Assembly: GCA_039090855.1 (NCBI GenBank)
Contig: CM076997.1
Span: 161,726,709 to 161,790,708 of the forward strand
DNA length: 64,000 bases
Direction of reading: 5' to 3'
DNA from: Macrothele yani
Lineage: Eukaryota > Arthropoda > Arachnida > Araneae > Macrothelidae
Of the stretch, positions 44,247 to 55,915 are shown piece by piece (positions within the stretch are counted from its first letter, which is position 1; each line of letters starts with the position of its first letter). The position numbers and the translations under genes were made by a program. The notes beneath the pieces are model-generated. The model saw nothing but the letters and a program-made list of their open reading frames with translations. It did no database searches and was not told the origin of the DNA.

Positions 44247-44987
44247 ATTGAACGATTGATGAGAGTTGTACGAGTATAGTTTGACTTTGTACGAGCTTCA
44301 TTGGATCGCATACGCTGACTGGTTTGGAATTATATTCAGCATGTGATGTTGTGGTGACCTAATTGTTAATTGTGCTCACTATGGACCAAAAGTGCCATTG
44401 TATACCTGCTATTCCTTTCAGATGGCCGTTAATTATATTCAGTGCCTGATTAGTTCTGTATTGCACATTTAAGCTATCCAGAGCACGAATTTAAGTTTTA
44501 TGGAACATTTAAATAAGAAGTGTGCTTACAGTGAATTTATCTTAAGGTTTTAATGTAGCACAACTGACGATTCCAAGTAACCAATATACAACAAAAACCC
44601 TACAAGTGAACATAACGCTTTCCGAGGACTTCTTCCTGTAATCTGTTTGTATAATATTGATGGAAGAGTGTCAATGGACGACAGGCGACCCTGTATTTTC
44701 TTTTCGTAACATTTTGTTTTATTTCTATATCTGTTAGATATTACACGTGAGTTTCAGTTCGTGCGATTCATTTAAGTGTTTCCGTTACCTACCATACACT
44801 TTAGAACTATAAAATTGCGTTTTCCGATTTTGATTGGTCAAAATATTCCTCGCACTTAAGGTTTGGACGAAGTATTACTTTTCGTAAAACACCATGCATA
44901 TTTTTTCGGAATATTATTAGAGTTTACAGCGCTACATGTACAAAAAACGTTTTATGTGATACTAGCGCAAGAACCTTGCCGGTTGCA

Positions 44988-45024
<37 letters not shown>

Positions 45025-45429
45025 AAATGGAAACAGCTTCTAGGCCAGCGTTTCCCAAGTTTCCCTGAAATTATGAATATGATATATGGCACGGCAACTT
45101 TTCATTTAAATATGTTCGAGTGATTAAAGGAAAGGAATTAAGAAAAACAAAATCGATATTTCTAATTTTATAACGTTAAGAAACACACACACACACACAA
45201 TGATTGTATTGGGTGTTTTAGAGCGATTCAAGAGTCATTTCCATTTCGAAGAGTCGTCCTGTGCCAGACAATTACTCAGTGCGCATGTCTTATGCAGCTA
45301 AGAAGAACACCTACTGGAGAAACCGTTATCGTCTAGTTGGTATATATGCGTGCGAACGCTTCAGCGATTTACTAGAATATTTTCTGCTGTCAAAAGCTAT
45401 AGACGAGAAATGCACGATCCAAGTCCTGT
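44247..45429. other. Intergenic with small microsatellites
   Basis: Contains (AT)n at about 44992-45020 and (CA)n at about 45183-45199. No gene recognised; the stretch from about 45200 may include the 5' part of the following mariner remnant. Confidence 0.45.
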
Positions 45430-46445
45430 TACGGCTTTTTCTTTAAACAAAATTGGCAGCTGCAGTTGTAGCGATGGAAATCTGTGCAGTGAAAGGTGAA
45501 GGAGCAACGTTTGAAAGAACGATAGCATTTTGGTTTCAGCGATTTGAAGATGGGGATTGCAGCGTTTAAGACAAAACACGTGCTCGAAGACCTTGGACGA
45601 CGAATTATGAAGCTGTACGCCAAGCCGTGAAGTCAAATCCGTGCACAAGCACTAGACATGAGCTAGGAATACCTCAGCCCACAACTGTTCGTGAACTGAA
45701 CAAGCTCGGCAAGATGCACAGAAGCTCTTGACAAGTGCCTTAAGAGCTGACTCCTGCTGAAGCTCAGTGACCTGAGCACGTGTGTCGCCAATTTCTGGAA
45801 AATCCACAATACTGCCGTTTCATTAGGTTAATTGTGATATGTAATAAACGCTGGGTATCCTTTCGAAATCATGGCACGAAAAAACAGTGGTTAGATTTCA
45901 AACATCCAGTAGAACTAGTCCTAAAAAAGGAAACGATTTGAGCACAAATTGATGCTATGCGTATGGTAGAATTTTGAGGGCCTTATTCGTTCGGGATTTA
46001 TTCCATGTGACCAAAGGCATTAATGTACTGATGTACTGTTGCCAGTTGAAGCGGATGTATGCCGCTTTAAGCCGAATGTACCCCGCTCTGGTGAAGCGTT
46101 AACGAGTTATGCTAAAAAGGACAATGATGATGCTTATTGTTCCGAGTCAACTAAAGAACACATACAGGAACTAGAGGGTTTGGATCTAATGCTCCACCCT
46201 GCTTATAATCCGAGTTTTGCGCCTTCGGGCTACCACGTTTTCCCGTCAGTGGCGCATTTTTTTACTGAGAGACACTTTCAAATTTTAAGCGATATTGAAC
46301 TTGTGGTTTAAGACTTTTTCGTCTTGAAACCAAAATATTTTTTTCTCTAGGGATTCAAGAAATGGCATCCCTAATGGTGTAAGGCCATCGAGCACGATGG
46401 TCTTTGTTTCGAAGATTAAACTTTTAAATTTTGCATTTATAAACG
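45430..46445 (+). pseudogene. Degenerate mariner transposase
   Basis: Plus-strand pieces in mariner order. FERTIAFWFQRFEDGDCSV and DKTRARRPW are near 45510-45600. AVRQAVKSNPCTSTRHELG and TTVRELNKLGKMH are near 45610-45720 (second DNA-binding subdomain). PEHVCRQFLENPQ and ICNKRWVSF-type sequence come next. Then LHPAYNPSFAPSGYHVF is near 46190-46240, where the SPDLAPSDYHLF motif has lost both Asp residues. Many stops and shifts. Termini not recognised. Confidence 0.8.
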
Positions 46446-46689
46446 TTTTCATCAACTGTCAGAAAACCGTAATGACTTTGGAATCAGCATGGTAAACCAA
46501 GCATGGAATTTGAATAATTGCGTTTCTACTTGTAGCATGGCGATGGAAACTGAGATTTTAGAGGCAGTATCTTGTATAATGGCGATGTACATACAAGAGT
46601 ATCCATCTTGTATGTACACTAGTATCTAAGCTGAGGTAGAGAGTGTAATGGCATGAGGCATTTTTCATGAATGACTTTAAGGTATTTGA

Positions 46690-47090
46690 TTCGAGTGGAT
46701 CCGCACCTAGTTGAGCATCATTGTTACCGATATTCATCCAGTCATGATTAGTCTCTACATTCGTGGTGATGGAGAATTTCAGAAGAACAATGCACCATGG
46801 TACAATGTCTTCATTGTCTTGGAGAAGTTAAGAAGACACACGATCACTTTTCAGTTTTTCATAGGCAATCTCAGACCTAAACTTCCGGAAGTATTTGGTT
46901 CAATCCCCTTCAAACAGGGCATCACATTATAGGATTCACTTTAACTGATTCAGAATGAATTCGAAGAAGCAATCGAACACCTTTGCTATGTAATTTAGCA
47001 AGAGCATTTCCAAAAATTTGCACAATCAATGCTGAGGCGATTCGCTACAATTTTGAAGTTCAAAAGATATCTAAGGATGTTTAGATAGAT
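46690..47090 (+). pseudogene. Degenerate C-terminal Tc1-type transposase fragment
   Basis: EFQKNNAPWYNVFIVLEKL near 46775-46830 resembles FQQDNAPCHxAxxVxxW, with the catalytic Asp replaced by Asn. Near 46995-47080 the read HFQKFAQSMLRRFATILKFK resembles the SMPRRIxAVIKAK ending. Frameshifts lie between. No termini recognised. Confidence 0.55.
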
Positions 47091-47440
47091 GGGTCTTACA
47101 AAGTGCACACTTAATGTTTGCTTACATAAGTGACGCTAAATCAATACACCGAGGGAGGTGTTAAGTTTCTAAAGCTATTTCCATTTTCTCCGGCTAAAAA
47201 TAGACTACAGAAAACCATAAAAAAATTCGTCGTGGAAACATTTCTCCTTTGTTTTTTCCTTCAATCTATAAACAGTCAAATGATACCCCTTGATATGTCA
47301 TACGGAAGCTTCAACCGCTCTTCTATGCTGATGTTGAATCTGTTTTTGACTTCGCCGTCAGCAGTCTTCGAAAATCAAAGGTAGAACGCCTTTATGTATT
47401 CTTCTACTTGTAGTTCGACTCCAATGCCTTTGCCCTAATA
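47091..47440. other. Intergenic
   Basis: No gene recognised; ends at the TA target (47439-47440) of the next transposon. Confidence 0.4.
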
Positions 47441-48663
47441 CTCCGATGAGCAATTCCATTATGACCACCTTCCTAATAAGCTATAGGACCGCTTTTAGCT
47501 CTCAAAACAGCGGCTACTTAGCGAGGCATCTATTCGATGAGGGGGAGATAGGTATCCTGGGGCATCTAGAACCATGCTGTCAACAATAGGTCCTCCAGTT
47601 CCAAAAGATGTTGGGGTGATGGTGATTTAGCGCGAACCCGCTCCTGCAAGTCGAACCACAAATGTTCGATTGCGTTCATGTCAGGTAATGTTTGAGGTCA
47701 GGGGATTGACAGAAAGTCAGCAGCATATTCCTTGACCTACTCCTTGATGGTTCTGATAATGTGGCATGGCGCATTATGCTGTTGGTAATGGCCATCACCA
47801 GCAGGAAACGCACAGTTTCCATTAAGGTGTGAACTTAGTCCGCAACGATGTTCAGATAACTGACAGCTGTCAGAGATGGTGCTATTGGGATAATGGAGCC
47901 TAAAGTGTCCCAAGAAAACATCGGCCACAGCATAACACAGCCGCCTTCGGCCTGTTTCCGCACAAAAGTGCATCCAGGTGCCATAGCCTTCGTTGGTAAT
48001 CAGCGTTTCCACGCTCGGCCGTCTACATGATGCACCAGGAATCTTGATTCGTCAGACCAGACCACTTTCTTCCAATCATCCGCGGTTCAATCTCGATGAT
48101 CTTGGGCCCATTTCATGCGTTGTTGGCGATGACGTGCAGTGAGCGTGAGGACCCGGCTGGATCTTCGGCTACGCACGCCCATGCGCAGAAGGCTGCGATG
48201 AACTGTGTGCGGTGGTACATTGCCCTGATCACCACTGTTGTAGCTGCGGGTGATTTGTCGCACTGTGGCCTTTTAGTCGCTATGAACAATGCGCGACAGT
48301 CTCCGCTCCCCTCTGGCATCAGTGAGCTGCAAACGACACATGGCTAGACAGCGGTTCGTCGTTTTGCCATCTGTGCACCACTTTTTGTACGCACTCACTC
48401 ATCACAGCGGCATGTGACAACCCACAAGCCGCGCCGTTTTCAAGATCGTAGTTCCAAGGCGCCGTGCCACCACAATTCGTCCTGAACCAAACTCCGATAA
48501 AACGGCAGTTTTTCTCATTCTTATTCCAAACACTCGACTAACCGAAATACGGTCCTCGGGTTGTATATATACTGCTCTGTGAACTTCACCTGCGCCACCG
48601 TTTGGTCTCCAGGCGCGCTCATTTTTCTGGGCTGGGGGGTCATAATATATTGCCTCAACGGTG
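47441..48663 (-). mobile_element. Tc1-type transposon, family F group (complete ends), dead transposase
   Basis: 1223 bp between TA dinucleotides (47439-47440 and 48664-48665). The left terminus is CTCCGATGAGCAATTCCATT and the right, on the reverse strand, CACCGTTGAGGCAATATATT; both continue ATGACC. The transposase on the minus strand starts MRKTAVLSEFGSGRIVV at about 48518, with ARRLGTTILKTARLVGC (helix-turn-helix). At the second catalytic position YQQHNAPCHIIR near 47770 has His for Asp. The LVRVDSPxESRF-like first motif lies near 48045 with frame damage. The termini place it with the elements at 22852 and 63303. Confidence 0.9.
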
Positions 48664-48665
48664 TA

Positions 48666-50325
48666 AATTCTGTAAGATGGAAAGCGTTTTTTTGTTGTTT
48701 GGTCACCGGATAATAAAGAGTAAATCATTTACACAACTATTCAACTGGAATATGGTTAATAGATAACTGCAAGTAAAATATTTGACAAAAACACTTCTAA
48801 AACAAGGAGCTATGTACATTTATAGCCTCGAAAGTGAAATTGCATATTGAAACAGACGTGCGAAGAAGGAAATAGTTTTCCTTTGCATAGTATCAAAACA
48901 ATTTTAGAAAAAATATGATCATCTTGCTGATATCCCACAACAGAATACATTTCTGGCTTATTCATTCCGAGGTGAACACATGGTATCTGGACGTGCTATT
49001 ACAATAAAGTGAACTACCGTAGGTAGTTGGGTAAATGCCATGTGAATTTCCCAAAGGAAAGACAAACAGTTCCAGAATGTCTGTAGTTAGTCATCGGTTA
49101 GGAGGTGTGAATGTCTAGTTATGCGGGAAACTACCAGGTGGGAAGAAAAGTAAAGCAAGTGCCCCAGAGTAGTAGATAGTAGAGAAAAAAAGGGGAAATA
49201 AACAAGATATCAGACGAAAAATGGGAATTGAAACCTATTTCGAGAGAAAGAAATGCTTTTGAGTGTGCTCCTGTCAGTTAAACATGTATGTAGTGTGAAA
49301 TAAATATTTACAAGAAAACAAAAAGCTTAGCAATGGTTCGGTGAGCTAGTCAGCGTTATATATAAAATCATACGTTTTGTTCTGCGAAAATGAGCAAATT
49401 GTAAGCTCTTATTTTGGGCCAGGTTTGTTTCTAAAATATAGACTAAGTCTTTTCGTAACGCGTTTTTCCAGAATCAAATCCTTTGAAGTATCAACTCCTG
49501 TGCATTAGACTCCAATAGAACACTTTTCTAGATGATAAATCGCATTTAATTGCACACAATTTATTTTTACTTTCTCTCTTTCTTAATGAAATGTTGGAAG
49601 GAACGGTTGTCCGTTCTTCTCGCTAGTGAAAATAAGGAACTTCAAATAGATTATGTTAATTTTCCATGGCCTTAATTATATAGCGAAAATGTTATTAATG
49701 GTCCCGTACACACAAAAAAATTTTCCAGCGCTGTAAGAGAAGCGATTACCTTTTTCTTGTGTTCGTAATTGGAATATGTGAGGTTAATGGTAAACAGAGA
49801 AAACTATGAATAACCGCGTTTATTTTTCTCCGTCATAAAGTTGATTAAGCAAGGAGCTGAAAAGGAATACCTCATGAAATAAAAAATAAATCCACTTTGT
49901 TTCCGCCTGCATTCATCTCAAACTGCCATTTCGACTTATAATTTCCTAAATTCCGGAAATGCAGTACTATATGGCTGCGTTGTTAAAAATGTAGGAATAC
50001 GTAATGAAGTGATGTCTCAAGTGGTATTGTTCAAAGTTCATGTATACAGATCACTGATTTATCAATGATTCTTATTCGAAAAATATGAAAAGGTGTTTTA
50101 GAGATTTCAATTACCTCTTCAAATCGTACGAAAGTTTACGAGGAAACTGTTTCAAAAGTGTTAGTACTACTTAAGTAGTTACTTAGGTTATGTTCAGAGA
50201 GGTAATTATAAAAAAGGAGTACTTTAGAGACGCAGTTCTTTTCATGTTCACGGTTGCATAATTTCAAATATTCTTCATTTTGGAAATTTTGCGATGCTAC
50301 TTTTCTGAGAGCCTCTGACCAAAAG
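48666..50325. other. Intergenic, A+T-rich
   Basis: No gene or repeat recognised. Confidence 0.4.
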
Positions 50326-50329
50326 AAGC

Positions 50330-50369
<40 letters not shown>

Positions 50370-50390
50370 AAACACACAAACGCGCGCGCA
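50326..50390. repeat. (CA)n microsatellite
   Basis: Interrupted CA repeats followed by CAAACACA and CG-rich CGCGCGCG. ORFs across it are artefacts. Confidence 0.95.
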
Positions 50391-50639
50391 CCGCAGATGT
50401 ACTACGCACCGAAAAACTAATTATTGCATACAAAATGTAATTCAAATAATCTGGTGTCCAAAGTTAACATGAGAGGAAATAATTCGAGAATGTTTCCAAA
50501 ATGAGACGACCCATTCTGAAGATTTTTCAGAGACATGTTCAAGGGAATAAGCAAATTCGTTATACCCCAGCAACATTTTCCTAGCATCTATGAAAATATG
50601 CAAATGACCACCTACGCCATGGAGCTGACAGGCACGCAA

Positions 50640-50860
50640 CTTTGAAAAACGCTGTTCAGAGGGTGATGCGGCAATTGCAGCTTGAGTTTGACTCTTATGA
50701 AAGAATGAGAAGGATCCGTCTGATTTGGACGTGACTACAACTTTTCTGGACTCCTGATCAATGGACCTTTGTCTTATTTAGTGACGGTTCTAGGTACAAA
50801 CTAAACACTTATTCTCGATGTGTGGTTATTTGCAGAGAAACGTGAAGCCAAAGTTTTATT
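50640..50860 (+). pseudogene. Tc1-type transposase fragment, first catalytic motif
   Basis: RMRRIRLIWT then FWTPDQWTFVLFSDGSRYKL near 50700-50810 matches the Tc1 segment RxxRLxWARxHxxWTxxQWxxVLFSDESRF. The catalytic Asp is kept; the following Glu is Gly. No further parts or termini seen. Confidence 0.65.
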
Positions 50861-51177
50861 TCCAACATCAGGAGAATTGAATGCTGAGGTGGTTCAGGTC
50901 TCCAGGTTTGGGCATAAAAATTGGTACAAATTAAAGATTATATTTTGAGTAAAAGTATACATATTTGTTGTTAGGTCGGTCAAAGCAAAGCACTTGCATT
51001 CTTCTAAAGCAAAGAGATCGTTTTGGTTTTTGAAAATGGAAATAGCAAAGTGGCGAAGAAACTTGTGTAGCTGGAAAGGAACTGTGGAAATGGGGTAATC
51101 TACATCAGCTATGTCATAAGATGGACAAATAGGTTTTAAGCAGGAAAACATCAGCGTCCGACAAACAACGCATCAGA

Positions 51178-51700
51178 ATGCCTTCAACTTTAGTAATGGA
51201 AAACAACCAACCACACGTTGATGAATTTATTCGTGGTAATCGATGTGTGACCATTCAGCTGATCCGTGATACACAGAAATGTGGTCATGTTGGTATGCAA
51301 ACAATGCTTCATAACATGGAATATCGCAAAGTGTGTGGATGGTGGGTTCCATGGCAATTAAACCAAGATTATTGGGACCAGAGAGTCGAAGGGTACAGAA
51401 ATCAATTGCGAACGTTTCAGGCAAACCAGGACAAATTTATATCTAATGTGTTACCCAGAGTTGAACCTGGGTGTTTCTTTATGGCATATAAACAAAGGCG
51501 CAAGCTATGGAATGCCGATACAGTTCCTCGCCAAGCTCTAAATAGTCCAAAGCATAGCGTTCAACAAAAAAAGTGGTGGTTTCAGTTTGCTGGAATGTCA
51601 AAGGCATCATTCTTGACTTTCATCGATAAGGTGGCGCTGCCGACAATTATCACTACATTGAGACTGGTTCTATTCCCAAAATGGGTGGGACAGTAATCCC
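51178..51700 (+). pseudogene. Mariner-type transposase fragment
   Basis: A 172-codon open frame. Residues 10-70 (DEFIRGNRCVTIQLIRDTQK, VGMQTMLHNMEYRKVCGWWV) follow the second DNA-binding subdomain of mariner transposases (RxxTxxEIAEExGIS…LxMRKVxAKWV). Residues 70-150 (NQDKFISNVLPRVEPGCFFMA, KKWWFQFAGMSKASFL) correspond to the FLxxIVTGDETWV region and the block after it, with the catalytic Asp not preserved. The Tc1 fragment at 50640 lies 300 bp upstream. No termini recognised. Confidence 0.62.
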
Positions 51701-51837
51701 ACATCTTTCCTACAACCATGATTTTCACCTGGTAGATCCGATGACTCAAAGCATCTGTATTCAGTGTTTTGTGGATACAGATGGAATTAAAGAGGGGTGA
51801 AATCCTGGGCCAAAGAACAGTCTGCAAATTTTCTTCT

Positions 51838-51980
51838 TTCGGTGTTTAATGACTACCGTGAGCAACTCAATGTGTAACAAGCAGTCGCAGTTCCATGATT
51901 TAAGGCCACTGGTTCCAGAGAAACCAGCGCCGTGAGTAAAACAGCATCCATGCTTCTGCCGGGGTTCGAACCCGGAAAAA
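51838..51980 (-). mobile_element. Partial tRNA-derived SINE family 1
   Basis: GTTTAATGACTACCGTGAGC, AGGCCACTGGTTCCAGAG and GGGGTTCGAACCC (B-box complement) are present. The head beyond the B-box and part of the body are missing. Confidence 0.82.
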
Positions 51981-52530
51981 TTATTATGAGCTAGCGTTTC
52001 AACCTCTCGGGAATCTGGGAGTCCCGAATGTTTTTAAAACTGGTTGCATTCTGCTGGTTGAACGACGGCATAAATGCTTGATTTCGGCGGAGGGAAAGTT
52101 TTGAGTAGTCCATTATATGCAGCAAATTTCAATGTCTCTTTGAACCGTATTTCATAAAAGCACATGAGCTGACAGATGAGTTATTGCAAAGAGGCATTAG
52201 GTTTAGCGCAACAATCGCACACGGAAATTATTTTCAGGCTTACATCTTTTAAATAGGAATTACATTTCCCTTCTTCTGTCTCTCCAGAGGAAGCCTCCGG
52301 TGAGACAGAATAAAAACGGCCGCCTTCTAAGGTGAAATTCAACAGTTGTACAAAACTCCCCCACGCGTTTTCATCAGGCACGCACTCTGAATAACTGAAT
52401 AGCATTGTTTAAAAGAGCTCCATCCTAAGTTTAATATTCGATACCTTAAGATAACGATTACCATTCGATAATATAACAGGTAAGTAAATAAAGTAGCTAC
52501 AAATGAATGAAATACGCGATTACACCACTG
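51981..52530. other. Intergenic
   Basis: No gene recognised. Confidence 0.4.
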
Positions 52531-52851
52531 TACAATACAAATTTTGAAGTTGTGAATCCGTTTATTGGTTTAAAAGTAGGAAATTAATAGTAAGCCAGAT
52601 AATATCCGAAAACTTGAAAATTTCGTTCTTCTGGAGCGGGAACCAAATTACTATATATTCAAATTAATTAGAAACTTGGGACTTGGTCGTTCTCGGTAGT
52701 GTAGTGATTAGCATACTCGGGCGATAGCCGGAAGACACAGGTTCCCGCTCCAGGACGACGAAATTAAAAAGTTTTCGGATATTATCTGGCTTACAATTTA
52801 TGTCATATTTACACCAATAAAAGGATTCACAACTTCAAAATTTATATTGTA
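52531..52851 (+). mobile_element. Fold-back tRNA-like SINE, family 2
   Basis: The plus-strand copy starts near 52690 with GTAGTGTAGTGATTAGCAT (A-box, tRNA-Asp-like) and CAGGTTCCCGCTCC (B-box region), then CGACGAAATT, GTTTTCGGATATTATCTGGC and GGATTCACAACTTCAAAATTT. 52531-52645 is an inverted copy of the same body, reaching only to the B-box region. Together they form a hairpin with ~110-bp arms and the tRNA-like head in the loop. A related copy is at 63022-63268. Confidence 0.82.
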
Positions 52852-53416
52852 GCTAGAAATGTAGGGTAAATTGCGCTTATGCACGAGATAGAATGTTTCC
52901 TATCTGCTTGAGAACGAGAGTGGAATCAGAGTATTTGGTTAAAGGCAACAGAGTGCAGCTAGGTCAATGCAGCAACTCGTAAGTGTAATTCCGACGGGAA
53001 TTGATGGGTAAAGTCGTTATAAATTATGAAGCAAGATTAGATCTGAATGAGAATTCCGTACCTCAAAACGTCGACAACAATTGTGTACTATCACAAAAGA
53101 ATATGACATTGTAGGAGGAAAGACAGAAGAAACCACTAGTTGCCAGGACGCCAATTTATGGTGCGGTTAATCGTAACTGCCGTTACTTTCGATACCGTTA
53201 GTATAGAACCATTGGAAACAAGGGACGTGGTGTACAATTTCAACAGAAACACCTTCCTGTTTGTCTGTGGCATACGGTGGCGAGTTTTATAGACTTAGCA
53301 GTGCCAAATCCAATCTATTAATAAAAAGGTTGAATCATTAAAAAATACGAGCCGCATTTATATCCCCGATCTGTGATCACCGATATGAACGACTGCCTAC
53401 TTTACATATACCTAGT
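52852..53416. other. Intergenic
   Basis: No gene recognised; a run of 13 C at 53417-53429 separates it from the following array. Confidence 0.45.
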
Positions 53417-53429
53417 CCCCCCCCCCCCC

Positions 53430-55915
53430 GAATGTGAAAGTTATTCGTTGGAAAAATATCCATGAAGAAAAGCTGAAAGGCTTCTGTCGCGTTCATACGT
53501 TAATCGGAAAAATACCTATGAAGAAAAGCCGAAATGTTTCTGTCGGTTTAATATGTTCATCGCAAAGATATCAACGAAAAAAGGTCGAAACGTTGCTGTC
53601 GCTTTCATATATTCATCATAAAAATATCCATAAAGAAAAGCCGCAAGGTTTTTGTCGGTTTAATATGTTCATCGCAAAAATATCAACGAAGAAAAGCCGA
53701 AAGGTTGCTGTCGCTTTAATATGTTCATCGGAAAAATATCAATGAAGAAAAGCCGAAAGGTTTTTGTCGCTTTCATAAGTTCATTTGAAAAATATCTATG
53801 AAGAAAAGCCGAAATGTTTATGTCGCTTTTATATGTTCATGGAAAGATGTCGATGAAGGAAGAAAGCCGAAAGGTTTCTGTCTCTTTCATATGTTCATCG
53901 GAAAAATATCCATGAAAAAAAGCCGAAAGGTTTCTGTCACTTTAATATGTTCATCGGAAAAATATCAATGAAGAAAACCGGAAAGGTTTCTGTCGCTTTC
54001 ATATGTTCATCGGCAAAATATCAATGAATTAAAGCCGAAAGGTTTCTGCCACTTTCATATGTTCATTTGAAAAATATCAATGAAGAAAAGCCGAAATGTT
54101 TCTGTCGCTTTCATATGTTCATGGAAAGATATCGTTGAAGAAAAGCCGAAATGTTTTTGTCGCTTTCATATGTTCATTTGAAAAATATCCATGAAGAAAA
54201 GCCGAAATGTTTCTGTCTCTTTTCATATGTTCATCGGAGAAATATCCATGAAAGAAAAGCCGAAAGGTTTCTGTCACTTTTAATATCTTCATTTGGAAAA
54301 GATATCAATGAAGAAAACCGAAAAGGTTTCTGTCGCTTTCATATGTTCATCGGATAAATATCAATGAATTAAAGCCGAAAGGTTTCTGGCACTTTAATAT
54401 GTTTATCGGAAAAACATCAATGAAGAAAAGCCGAAAAGTTTCTGTCACTTTAATATGTGCTCATCGGAAAAATATCAATGAAGAAAAGCCGAAAGGTTTT
54501 TGTCGCTTTCATATGTTCATTTGAAAAATATCTATGAAGAAAAGCCGAAATGTTTTTGTCGCTTTTATATGTTCATTTGGAAAGATATCGATAAAGAAAA
54601 GCCGAAATGTTTCTGTCAGTTTTATATATTCATGAAAAGATATCGATGAAGAAAAGCCGAAATGTTTCTGTCGCTTTTATATGTTCATGGGATAGATATC
54701 CATGAAGAAAGCCGAAAGGTTTCTGTCGCTTTCATATGTTCATCGGAAAAATATCCATGAAGAAGAGCCGCAAGGTTTCTGTCGCTTTAATATGTTCATC
54801 GGAAAAATATCAATTAAGAAAAGCGGTAAGTTTCTGTCACTTTCATATGTTCATTGGAAAAATATCAATGAAGAAAAGTCGAAAGGTTTTTGTCCCTTTT
54901 ATATGTTCATTTGAAAAATATCTATGAAGAAAAGCCGAAATGTTTCTGTCGGTTTTATATGTTCATGGGACAGATATCGATGAAGAAAAGCCGAAAGGTT
55001 CCTGTCGCTTTAAAATGTTCATTGGAAAAATATCGATGAAGAAAAGCCGAAAGGTTTCTGTCGCTTTAATATGTTCATCGGAAAAATATCAATGAAGAAA
55101 AGCCTAAAGGTTCCTGTCACGTTAATATGTTCATCATACAAATAGCAATGAAGAAAAGCAGAAAGGTTCCTGTCGGTTTAATATGTTCATCGGACAAATA
55201 TCAATGAAGAAAAGCGGAAAGGTTTCTGTCGCTTTCATACGTTCATCGGAAAAATATCAATGAAGAAAAGTCGAAAGGTTTTTGTCCCTTTCATATGTTC
55301 ATTTGAAAAATATCTATAAAGAAAAGCCGAAATGTTTCTGCCGCTTTCATATGTTCATGGAAAAATAATCGATGAAGAAAAGCCGAAAGCTTTCTGTCGC
55401 TTTAATATGTTCATCGGAAAAATATCTATGAAGAAAAGCCGAAAGGTTTCTGTCGCTTTAATATGTTCATCGGAAAAACATCAATAAAGAAATGCCGAAA
55501 GGTTCCTGTCGCTTTAATATGTTCATCGGAAAAATATCAATGAAGAAAAGCCGAAAGGTTTCTGTCGCTTTAATATTTTCATCGGAAAAATATCAATGAA
55601 GAAAAGCCGGAAAGGTTTCTGTCGCTTTTATATGTTCATGGGAAAGATATCCGTGAAGAAAAGCCGAAAGGTTTCTGTCGCTTTCATATGTTCATTGGAA
55701 AAGTATCCATGAAGAAAATTCGCAAGTTTTCTGTCGCTTTTATACGTTCATCTGAAAAAGATCTATGAAGAAAAGCCGAAAGGTTTCTGTCGCTTTCATA
55801 TGTTCATCGGAAATATATTCATAAAGAAAAGCCGAAAGGTTTTTGTCGCTTTTATACGTTCATCGGAAAAATATCTATGAAGAAAAGCCGAAAGGTTTCT
55901 GTCGCTTTCATATGC
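53430..55915. repeat. 2.5-kb array of ~56-bp units, about 44 copies
   Basis: The unit is ATGTTCATCGGAAAAATATC then AATGAAGAAAAGCCGAAAGG and TTTCTGTCGCTTTAAT. Sub-types differ at fixed places (TTCATCGGAAAAATATCAATG, TTCATTTGAAAAATATCTATG, TTCATGGAAAGATATCGATG) and recur in mixed order, suggesting a higher-order repeat. Units are only a few percent diverged. ORFs through it (KKSRKVSVALICSSEKYQ-like) have no start, domain or stop logic of a gene. Confidence 0.95.

Noticed and set aside
53430..55915. CRISPR-like array of regular repeats
   Set aside because: There are no unique spacers; the whole 56-bp unit repeats with scattered substitutions, and the context is eukaryotic. It is a minisatellite.
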